Part shown: positions 1 to 7,600 of the stretch, in pieces | How positions within the stretch are numbered: position 1 is the first letter of the stretch | How the letters are laid out: the number at the start of each line of letters is the position of its first letter | Origin: Cyanosarcina radialis HA8281-LM2 | GTDB lineage: Bacteria; Cyanobacteriota; Cyanobacteriia; Cyanobacteriales; CCAP-1448 | DNA length: 58,684 nt | Direction: 5' to 3' | Assembly (NCBI GenBank): GCA_019359615.1 | Contig: JAHHHA010000039.1 | Span: 1-58,684, forward strand | Notes under the pieces: generated by a model | Database searches by the model: none | What the model saw: the letters and a program-made list of their open reading frames with translations, nothing else | Told to the model about the DNA's origin: nothing | Translations under genes and position numbers: made by a program

Positions 1-82
1 TGGGAGAGGGGGAAGAAAGACCAAAGTTCCACGTTCTCCCCTTCTCCCAAGCTTGGGAGAAGGGGCTGGGGGATGAGGGCAA
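1..82. repeat. Dispersed GGGAGAGGGG/GGGGTGAGGG repeat
   Basis: The left edge is low-complexity purine-rich sequence with two GGGAGA blocks, ending in GGCTGGGGGATGAGGGC. The same family recurs at 5809-5867 (inside a gene), 24786-24850, 35216-35380, 36710-36735 and 51781-51864. It carries an internal CTCTCCC/GGGAGAG inverted repeat in the better copies. Confidence 0.75.
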
Positions 83-108
83 GCCCGTCTAGCCAAGCTT
101 TGGGGGAT

Positions 109-127
109 TTATGTATACACGGTAGCC
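109..127 (+). repeat. Short repeat TTATGTATACACGGTAGCC
   Basis: A 19-bp element with a palindromic GTATAC core. Close copies lie at 36686-36704 (same orientation) and at 36464-36482 and 51799-51817 (inverted). Every copy lies close to the GGGGTGAGGG repeat family, so the two may travel as one unit. Confidence 0.7.
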
Positions 128-763
128 CTATGCCCTATGCCCTATGCCCCTTCGATCGCAAATCTCTTGAATTTGGGCTTGCACTTCAACTTCGCTACGG
201 CTAGCGTCTATCCGCACGATTCTGTGGGGATATTTTTGAGCTAATTCCTTGTATCCTTGCTGCACGCGGCGGTGGAAATCTAACTCGGTTTGCTCGAATC
301 GATCGATCTTTCCTCTAGCTTTAGCCCTAGCCAAACCAATTTCGACCTCAACATCCAACCACAAAGTTAAATCGCTCATCGTACCAGATGTGGCGATGCG
401 ATTGAGTCGCTCGATTAGCTCTAAGCTTAAGCCCCGGCCGTAGCCTTGGTAAGCCACGGTAGAATCGGTATAGCGATCGCATAAAACGATCGCTCCTTGA
501 CTTAAGTGCGGCTCGATGGTTTCCTCGATATGCTGAGCGCGATCGGCAGCATACAACAGCAATTCGGCTCTGGGAAAGATGGGATGTTGTTGTTCTGCCA
601 GGAGCAAATGACGCAAGGCTACCCCTAACTCTGTGCCCCCTGGCTCTCGCGTCACCACGACTGGTGCTTTACCTCGATCTTGCAGCCATAATCGCGATCG
701 CTCGATTTGCGTGGTTTTACCGCAGCCCTCAACCCCTTCAAATACAATCAGTTTACCTCTCAT
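128..763 (-). CDS. tmk: Thymidylate kinase (dTMP kinase)
   Basis: A 211-residue cytosolic kinase that phosphorylates dTMP to dTDP in dTTP synthesis. Visible features are the N-terminal P-loop GVEGCGKTTQ at about residues 10-19, the REPGGTELG loop, the DRYTDSTVAYQGYGRG substrate/Mg motif near residue 95 and the LID region around RAKARGKIDRFEQ. Length is normal for bacterial Tmk. The ATG is followed directly by the conserved RGKLIVFEG start. The last codons (RGIGHRA and the stop) are read from a short tandem CATAGGG repeat that continues past the gene, so the natural C-terminus appears to have been replaced or extended by repeat DNA. No operon partner is visible in the window. The identification is secure. 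Confidence 0.96.
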   Translation of the reverse strand: MRGKLIVFEGVEGCGKTTQIERSRLWLQDRGKAPVVVTREPGGTELGVALRHLLLAEQQHPIFPRAELLLYAADRAQHIEETIEPHLSQGAIVLCDRYTDSTVAYQGYGRGLSLELIERLNRIATSGTMSDLTLWLDVEVEIGLARAKARGKIDRFEQTELDFHRRVQQGYKELAQKYPHRIVRIDASRSEVEVQAQIQEICDRRGIGHRA

Positions 764-962
764 CCTTCCCTCATCATTACTACCACTGTATAATTTAAAC
801 TAGAGATAATTACCTAATTTCTTTTCTCGGCAACGACTGTTGGGATGTTATACACTAAGAAGCATAGCCTGACTATGTTTCAACCAAATAAATCTCCAGT
901 CATCAACAACTTGGATTGACGTTAGTTACCATAGATTGAGACTCCAGGGAAAAATATTTTTT

Positions 963-1310
963 ATGGCTCGCTACACTTCTTCATTAATTGTTGCTATCCC
1001 CTTTGAAAGTCTCCACCCAGTGCTGGGCGAAATGATGCAAGCTTGCAATTGTGAAGTAATTTATAAAACTGACACTGGGGACTACATGATGGGTCGAGAG
1101 CTTCCCGGTAAAGTTCCTTTTGCTAAATTGGTTACAGTAGAAGCATTGATCGATCTCACTTCTGCCAAAGAAGTGCGGATTAAATTAGTGGTTAAAAACG
1201 AAGAATTGCCCTTGCAAGTAAATAACCACTGCCGACAAGTATTTGATGATATTCAGAAGGCAGTTACCGAAAATAGTCAGTGGCAAATTTTAGAAAATGT
1301 AGTGGGATAA
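963..1310 (+). CDS. Conserved cyanobacterial hypothetical protein (115 aa)
   Basis: A small protein without a recognised catalytic motif. The N-terminus (ARYTSSLIVAIPFESLHPVL) is hydrophobic but looks like a beta-strand rather than a membrane helix. The rest is rich in alternating strand-like segments and ends with a likely helix (NNHCRQVFDDIQKAV). I chose the internal ATG at 963 over the upstream 936 because the nine extra residues come from AT-rich leader sequence. It stands alone between divergent tmk and a convergent FHA gene. I recall such 110-120-residue proteins as widely conserved in cyanobacteria but cannot name a function. Confidence 0.7.
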   Translation: MARYTSSLIVAIPFESLHPVLGEMMQACNCEVIYKTDTGDYMMGRELPGKVPFAKLVTVEALIDLTSAKEVRIKLVVKNEELPLQVNNHCRQVFDDIQKAVTENSQWQILENVVG

Positions 1311-1343
1311 CTTCGGAGAGTGGCAGATTTTAGAGAGCATTTG

Positions 1344-1784
1344 CTATCTTTGGAATAAATCCCGCTCTTCGGTTTCATCGTCTGGATATACAGTATTAAT
1401 AGTGGTTTCTAATTCATACCCTAAGCCAGTTGGAACTGAATCGTGGCGCAACAGATAATACACGGCAGATACTTGAGGTGCAAAGACGATTTCGTCAGCA
1501 TCTTGAAGATCGTGGACTTGCAGTTTGCGGCCGTTAATGAGAATGCCGTTAGTGCTGCGTTTCCCTTGAAGATCGCCATCAACTATTCGGTAATAATAAG
1601 TGCCATCTTCGCGCAATCGTCGGATTAAAGTGGCGTGATAGCGAGAGACAAAATGCGAAAACAGTCTAATGTCGCACGTTGATTGACGACCTAGAGAGTA
1701 TGTGGAATTATTCAGAACAATTTCCCTACGCCCTCGATCGTCTTCAATAATTAATAAATGCCTTTGTTGATTTGCTTCAGCCAT
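1344..1784 (-). CDS. FHA-domain protein
   Basis: A 146-residue protein consisting almost entirely of one forkhead-associated domain, which binds phosphothreonine peptides. The core motifs are in order: GRQSTCDIRL (GR loop, about residues 32-41), SRYHATL (SRxH, about 48-54) and the STNGILINGRK (NG) loop near residue 80. A short acidic tail (PDDETEERDLF) follows the fold and could be a docking or phosphorylation region. There is no attached kinase or transmembrane segment. Single-domain FHA proteins usually act as adaptors for Ser/Thr kinases, and no such kinase is in this window. The protein is probably soluble and cytoplasmic. Confidence 0.88.
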   Translation of the reverse strand: MAEANQQRHLLIIEDDRGRREIVLNNSTYSLGRQSTCDIRLFSHFVSRYHATLIRRLREDGTYYYRIVDGDLQGKRSTNGILINGRKLQVHDLQDADEIVFAPQVSAVYYLLRHDSVPTGLGYELETTINTVYPDDETEERDLFQR

Positions 1785-2035
1785 TATCTAATCATAACAA
1801 GAAAAACAAAGCTAGCGAAATATCGATTAATTTTCCGACTTAAGCACCTGGCGGATTTTACTGAGAAGTTATTATATTTTGACACAGCTATAGCCATGGT
1901 TTCTAGAGGCGATCGAAGATCGCCAGCCAGCAGGCAATTTGCTAAGTAGGTAAGCTTTCATTGACGATCTAAATGGAGAAGGGCACACGGGGCATAGAAA
2001 AGTTATTCTTGTTAGACTAATTAATCATGGCATAG

Positions 2036-2464
2036 ATGCAGCCAAAGCAGATGGAGCAAGTAATTTTGGGTTTCGACCCAGGAAAAGATAAATGCGGCTT
2101 AGCGGTGATGGGAGCAAACGGTCAACTGTACGCTCACCAAGTAGTGCCAGCAGCAACAGCTATAGATAGCATCAAGAACTTTTGCCAGCAATGGCCGATT
2201 GCTAAGTTAGTGATGGGAAACCAAACGACATCAAAAAGTTGGCATCAGAAACTATCTGCGGAATTAAAGTCGCTACCGATCGTGCTAGTAGACGAGCGCT
2301 ATACTACCTTGGCAGCCCGCGATCGCTACTGGCAAATGTATCCTCCCAAAGGATTGCAGCGATTCGTTCCCCAAGGAATGCGCCAACCACCGCGCCCTGT
2401 AGATGATATCGTGGCGATTCTGCTGATAGAAAGATATTTAGAAGGCAGGAGTTCAGAAGTTTAG
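2036..2464 (+). CDS. RuvC/YqgF-like (RNase H fold) nuclease
   Basis: A 142-residue protein of the RuvX/YqgF superfamily. Motifs seen are the first-strand Asp in GFDPGKDKCGLAV (about residues 13-25), VMGNQTTS, DERYTT (about 86-91) and PVDDIVAILLIERYL near the C-terminus, matching the D/E/D arrangement of RNase H-fold nucleases. YqgF homologues process the 16S rRNA 5' end or act as resolvase-like enzymes; this shorter, divergent branch is typical of cyanobacteria and its substrate is not established. The start could be the first ATG or MEQ five codons later. It is a single gene with repeat DNA downstream. Confidence 0.82.
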   Translation: MQPKQMEQVILGFDPGKDKCGLAVMGANGQLYAHQVVPAATAIDSIKNFCQQWPIAKLVMGNQTTSKSWHQKLSAELKSLPIVLVDERYTTLAARDRYWQMYPPKGLQRFVPQGMRQPPRPVDDIVAILLIERYLEGRSSEV

Positions 2465-2468
2465 TCGT

Positions 2469-2492
2469 AGGGGCGTTGGCGCAGCCTGTACA
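2469..2492. repeat. GCGTTGGCGCAGCCT short dispersed repeat
   Basis: One copy of a small GC-rich element related to GGCGCAGCC/GCGCAGCGT sequences. Relatives lie at 7264-7298, 7717-7760, 8163-8180, 36507-36536, 36795-36818, 37796-37828, 43998-44030, 50649-50675 and 58188-58296. Confidence 0.65.
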
Positions 2493-2542
2493 GAGTGTGG
2501 AGTGCTGTAGAAAGTGTTAAGTGTTTAGTGTTGAGTTAAAAA

Positions 2543-2620
2543 TCCTCCCCTGCTCCCCCTGCTCCCCATCTCCCCATCTCCCCATCTCCCCATCTCCCCA
2601 TCTCCCCCTCTTCCCCCTCT
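2543..2620. repeat. CCCCATCT / CCCCCTGCT tandem array
   Basis: Tandem 8-9-bp units (CCCCTGCT then CCCCATCT, about five copies) fill the space between the convergent nuclease and DUF3146 genes. Related arrays occur inside coding DNA at 41038-41090 and 44761-44855. Confidence 0.85.
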
Positions 2621-2624
2621 CTGA

Positions 2625-2891
2625 CTAAATCTGGGCTTTGATCGTAAAAGCATAATCTCCGCCAGGTTCTAACAAATGATCGGAGCGCTCTAAAAAGCGA
2701 TTGAGGGGTTCTTGAATCAGAGCACGCCCTAAAGAAGGTTTAACTAACAAGTTGCCTTGGCGGAAACACCACTGAAAGTGCCACGCAAACTCACCAGCAC
2801 TCACTTCCCCTTCTATTTTTCCCTCTTGCCAGGATTGCCTGACAATTTTTACGTGGGCGGTTGTTTCAGGCACAAATTTCTTAGAACTCAC
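2625..2891 (-). CDS. DUF3146 family protein
   Basis: An 88-residue protein that matches what I recall of the cyanobacterial DUF3146 family. Characteristic segments are TTAHVKIVRQSWQEGKIEGE, AGEFAWHFQWCFRQG and a C-terminal LEPGGDYAFTIKA. The alternating hydrophobic pattern suggests a small all-beta fold, with no signal peptide or membrane span. Function is unknown. The stop codon falls just at the edge of the CCCCATCT tandem array, with which the 3' untranslated region overlaps. Confidence 0.8.
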   Translation of the reverse strand: MSSKKFVPETTAHVKIVRQSWQEGKIEGEVSAGEFAWHFQWCFRQGNLLVKPSLGRALIQEPLNRFLERSDHLLEPGGDYAFTIKAQI

Positions 2892-3160
2892 GATGGCGCT
2901 CGCAATCTATGGGCAGCTATAGAAAATCAAGATAGCAAAGTTATCGATCGCTATGCCCTATATCTTAAGTATGATGGCGCTCTCCAAATGACTCTCACCC
3001 TAGCAAATTACTAACTTTTTGCCACTTTTTACCACTGTCAAGATCGAGTTGACGGTTTACGATCGAAAGCAGTTCGGCAAAATAGAAAGTCAACTCAAGA
3101 ACGATCGCGAAGTGTGACATCGCAGCTTTTCCCTTCAAACTTTTTGCGAGGGTTACGGTG

Positions 3161-4459
3161 ATGGGACTGGATTTAACCAAATTTTATCAAGCCTGCAATC
3201 CCAGTAAAACTTTAGTTGTGGGCAACCCAGAGGATAAGCAATACTATATCGATTTTGCTTCGGTACGCGGCGGCAAAATTATTGAGGAATTAGAGCGCAC
3301 GATTACTCACCTGGCTCCTGACGCGCCGACTTGTCAGCTATTTACCGGGCATATCGGTTGTGGGAAATCTACTGAGTTGCAGCACCTCAAAGCTGAGTTA
3401 GAGGAAAAGGGGTTTCACGTCGTCTATTTCGAGTCTAGCCAAGTGATGGATATGGCAGATGTCGATATTACAGATATTTTATTGGCGATCGTCCACCAAG
3501 TCAGTGAAAGCCTCGAAGCCATTCAAATCAAACTCAAGCCTGGATACTTCGTCAACCTGTTTCGAGAAGTTGCCGGGATTTTGCAAACTCCGATAGAAAT
3601 AACTGATGTCGAGTTTTCGGTAGGCATTGCCACCATTGCGGCTAAAACTCAAGATAGCCCTAATCTTCGCTCTCAATTAAGACAATATTTAGAACCCCGC
3701 ACTAATGGGATTTTAACCGCGATCGATCGAGAGTTTCTAGAAGTTGCTAACCAAAAGCTGAAACAGCAAGGCAAAAAAGGCCTAGTGGTAATCGTCGATA
3801 ACCTCGATCGCTTGGAAAGTATACAGAAGCCATCGGGTTCTTGGCAACCAGAATATCTCTTTATCGATCGCGGCGAGCAATTAAAGCAACTAAATTGCCA
3901 CGTTGTCTATACGATCCCATTGCAGCTAATTTTTTCCAATGCTTTAGGGAGGTTGATTAACCGATTTGGAGCAGAACCCAAAGTTTTGCCGATGGTGCCA
4001 GTAAAAGTTCGCGAAGGCGATGAATCTAAAGAGGGCATGGCATTGCTGCAACAGATGATACTGGCGAGGGCTTTTCCCGATCTTAATGCTTACCAGCGAT
4101 TAGAATTAATTACCGAAGTTTTCGATCGCCCTGAGACTTTAAGCCGTTTGTGTCGAGTTAGCGGCGGGCATATTCGCAATTTGCTAATGCTGCTTTACCG
4201 TTGTTTGCAACGGCAAGATCCTCCTATCACCAAGGAGTGCTTAGAGGGTGTCATCAGACAACGCTGTAACGAACTGAGCCTAGCAATTACCGATGATGAA
4301 TGGGATTTATTGCGGCAAGTAGCGGAACAGAAAAGCGTTAGAGGAGAAGAAAAATATCAAACCCTAATTCACAATATGTTCGTGTTTGAATATCGCGATC
4401 GCGATGGTTCTTGGTTTGATATCAATCCTATTTTGGCAGAAGGTGAGATGAGGGGATGA
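3161..4459 (+). CDS. P-loop ATPase (AAA/STAND-like), partner of the downstream WD40 giant
   Basis: A 432-residue soluble ATPase. The Walker A motif GHIGCGKST is at about residues 63-71 and the Walker B-like strand LVVIVDNLDRLES is near residue 210. A winged-helix-like C-terminal part follows (LSRLCRVSGGHIRNLLMLL, then EWDLLRQVAEQK). I chose the ATG at 3161; the GTG at 3158 adds only one residue. It precedes the 1665-residue TPR-NTPase-WD40 gene by 223 bp on the same strand. I infer a functional pair: a small switch ATPase and a large STAND scaffold. Such proteins occur in bacterial signalling and anti-phage systems. No effector domain is visible in this protein. Confidence 0.78.
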   Translation: MGLDLTKFYQACNPSKTLVVGNPEDKQYYIDFASVRGGKIIEELERTITHLAPDAPTCQLFTGHIGCGKSTELQHLKAELEEKGFHVVYFESSQVMDMADVDITDILLAIVHQVSESLEAIQIKLKPGYFVNLFREVAGILQTPIEITDVEFSVGIATIAAKTQDSPNLRSQLRQYLEPRTNGILTAIDREFLEVANQKLKQQGKKGLVVIVDNLDRLESIQKPSGSWQPEYLFIDRGEQLKQLNCHVVYTIPLQLIFSNALGRLINRFGAEPKVLPMVPVKVREGDESKEGMALLQQMILARAFPDLNAYQRLELITEVFDRPETLSRLCRVSGGHIRNLLMLLYRCLQRQDPPITKECLEGVIRQRCNELSLAITDDEWDLLRQVAEQKSVRGEEKYQTLIHNMFVFEYRDRDGSWFDINPILAEGEMRG

Positions 4460-4465
4460 AGAGAA

Positions 4466-4496
4466 AAGTCAAAAGTCAAAAGTCAAAAGTCAAAAA
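4466..4496. repeat. AAAGTCA tandem repeat
   Basis: Four to five direct 7-bp units of AAAGTCA, immediately after the ATPase stop codon. It is one of three repeat types packed between this gene and its downstream partner. Confidence 0.85.
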
Positions 4497-4550
4497 TTAA
4501 CTCTGAACTGCTGACTTCTACCTTCCAAACTTCATTGACGTTAATGGTTA

Positions 4551-4617
4551 GGCAGGGCGGGTTTGATTTCACATCAATGATGTAGCCTACAACCTAGCTG
4601 GCAAAACCCGCCCCTAC
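4551..4617. repeat. MITE-like repeat with GGGCGGGTTT/AAACCCGCCC ends
   Basis: A 67-bp element starting GGCAGGGCGGGTTTGATTT and ending GGCAAAACCCGCCCCTA. The two ends form an inverted repeat around a variable middle. A second copy with the same ends lies at 27771-27837. It encodes nothing and would fold into a hairpin in RNA. Confidence 0.75.
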
Positions 4618-4619
4618 AA

Positions 4620-4678
4620 CTGAACTTCTGAACTTCTAAACTTCTAAACTCCTGAACTCCTGAACTCCTGAACTCCTT
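4620..4678. repeat. GAACTTCT/GAACTCCT tandem repeat
   Basis: Seven or so 8-9-bp units of (T)GAACTTCT or TGAACTCCT ending just before the ATG of the WD40 gene. Variants occur at 29464-29506 and 43985-44045, and a similar GGAGTTCGGA form at 14896-14943. Confidence 0.85.
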
Positions 4679-4682
4679 AATC

Positions 4683-7600
4683 ATGGAAGATATTGCCTTA
4701 AATAACGAGAGGTCGCTACAGACTTTAGTGCGGGCAATTATGCTATCTCAGGGGGAATTTACCCTGATTTTGACCCGTTGTAACTATAGAGCCTTGCGCG
4801 ATCGCCTTTGGCAGCAACTGCAAGAAATCTGCCCAGTCAAAATTCGACCTTTGGTTTTACCTGAATCGGTCAAGACTCTCTACACTACCATTGAGGCAGA
4901 GTTGAAAAGCGATCGACCCCCAGCCTTAATAGTATTTGGGCTGGAATCGGTAAAAGATCTCGATACCGTTTTCACTGCTACTAACTACGTTCGCGAGGAG
5001 TTTCGGAAAAACTTTTCTTTTCCGGTGGTGTTGTGGATCGATGATGAAGTCTTAACCCAACTGATTCGGTTGGCACCAGATTTTGAGAGTTGGGCAACTA
5101 CGATCGAATTTGAACTCTCTACCGATAAGTTACTCGAATTCCTGCGACAAACTGCTGATGAGGTATTTGCCAGAGTTATAGAAGTGGGGGCAGATGTATT
5201 TTTAGACAATAGCGCCCTCAACTTAGAGATCGGTTCGCCGCGTCGGGCAGAATTGCAGTTAGCCCGTAAAGATTTACTGCGTCGGGGTGTAAATTTATCT
5301 GCTGAGTTAGAAGCCTGTCGCGAATTCGTTCTCGGCCGGGATGCTGGCATTTCGATGGAGCAGGCTTACCAGCACTATCAAAGTAGTTTAGCTTTTTGGG
5401 AGCAAAGCGATAACCTAGAGTGGCGAGGCTGTTTGCTGTTCTGTTTGGGGCTGTGGTGGCGGACTTATGCTGTTCGAGATCGCTCTCAATACGTGTCTGC
5501 CTGCGCTCATGCCAAAGAATATTATCAGCGATGCCTGCAAGTTTTAGAAAGTCGCCCTCAATGGCAAGCTAAGTTTATTAATGCCCTTGGAGAAGTTCTC
5601 CAGCGGTTGCAGGAGTGGAACGAGTTAGAAGTTGTCGCCCTAGCAGCGCAAGCTTTGCATCAAACTGATTCTCACCCGGTCCGGTTAGCTTACAGTTACG
5701 GTTTGCTGGCTGAGGTCGCACTGGCAAAATCGGCTTGGAGGCAAGCACGGCAATATGTGGAAATAGCACGGGAAATATTAAATAAAACTGCGTTTATAGG
5801 TAATCGCAGCCCTCACCCCGCCTGCGGCTCCCCTCTCCCAATGGGAGAGGGGCTGGGGGTGAGGGCAGAAACCGCTGAAAGTAACTTAAAATTAGAGCGA
5901 AGTTGGCAAGCTGATGAGGGTTGGTACTTATTATTATTGGCACAGTCGCAACAGCATTTAAAATATACTTCGGCCGCGATCGCTAACTTAGAAATCGCTA
6001 GAACTAAAAGTCAACCTGAGTTTAATCCAGCACTTTATATTCGGATTTTGGAAACTTTGCGATCGCTTTATTTTCAGCGAGGTGAATATCTCAAAGCTTT
6101 TCGACTCAAACAAGAACAGCGTTCGATCGAATATCAATATGGATTTAGAACTTTTATTGGTTCGGGTCAATTACGGCTGAAGCGACAAGTAATTAACCCA
6201 GGATTGCTGCTATCAAATAATTCGATCGCGTTTAACCAAGAACTAACAGCTACTATTCGACAGCATGATATTGAGTGCTTGATTAAAGATAGAATTTCTC
6301 GCTCCGATCGCAAACTAACTATTCTTTACGGTCAATCGGGAGTCGGCAAAACTTCTACGATCGAGATCGGTTTGATTCCCGCATTGAAACAGACTTCGAT
6401 CGACGGTTGCAATCTCTTACCTGTAGTTCTATCAAGCTATACTAATTGGGTGCAGGAATTCGGCAAATCTTTATCGAGCGCTTTAAAAGATACAAAAAAT
6501 ATTAGCCTGCCTAAATCTTTAGATTTTTTAACCGCTATTATCGAACAATTAGAAAGAAATATCGATCGGCGTTTGATGACTGTGCTGATTTTGGATCGAT
6601 TTGAGGAGTTTTTTTTCGTGGTTGATAAACTCTCTAAACGCGAATCGTTTTATCAGTTTTTGAGCCTGTGTTTGAATACTCCTTTTGTCAATGTTATTTT
6701 ATCAATTCAAGAAAATTATTTACCGCGTTTGTTAGAGTGGGAACGCTTAACTAATCTAGATATTATTAATAATGACATTCTCAGTAAAGATATTCGCTAT
6801 TATATCGGTAAGTTTTCCATCAAAGAAGCTAAGTCATACGTTCAAAGTTTAATGGCGCGATCGCAGTTGCAATTTCAACCAGCAGCGATCGATGCTTTCT
6901 TGGAAGATCTGGCCGATAGTTCTAACATGGTGTCTCCAGTTGAGTTGCAGATTTTAGGTTCTCAACTAGAAACAGATAAAATTACCACCTTAAAAGCTTA
7001 TGAAGAGCTAGGAACAAACCCTAAAGAAGAAGCGATCGAGCGATATTTAGAAGCAGCGATCGCCGATTGTGGTTTGGAAAATAGATTGGTAGCAAGATTG
7101 GCTTTGTTTTTGCTCACAGATGAAAACAATATCCGCCCCTTAAAAACTCGTGCCGAACTAATCGAGAAGATTGAAGCGGCAGGTTTAGCTTTAGAAACTG
7201 ACCAAATAGATGTAGTTCTAGAAATTTTAGTCGGTGCTGGATTGGTTTGCCGGGTAAGAGAAACGCCAGCCGTTGGCGAAGCCAGTTGCAGCGCAACGTA
7301 TCGCTATCAATTAATTCACGATTATTTAGTCAATTTTATCCGCCAACAACAACCACCGGGATTGCAAGCCGAACTGGTAGTAACTAGAGAAAAGCAAAGA
7401 TTAACTCAAGAAAAACTCGAACGAGCGCTACAGCAATTGAGGCGATCTCTCAACCAACAACAGCAAGCTCAAAATCGAGCAGAAATTGCCGAAATTGAAG
7501 CTATAAATTCGTTATCTCAAGCTTTGTGGCGATCGGATGATGAGTTAGGGGCATTAGTCGCAGCAGTTAAAGCTGGCAGAAAATTACAACAGACGTTGGT

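Noticed and set aside
2543-2620. CRISPR-like array of CCCCATCT units
   Set aside because: Short head-to-tail units without unique spacers and no cas genes in the window.
2995-3180. 61-residue minus-strand ORF before the ATPase gene
   Set aside because: It overlaps the ATPase start, has no recognisable domain and probably lies in the promoter region.
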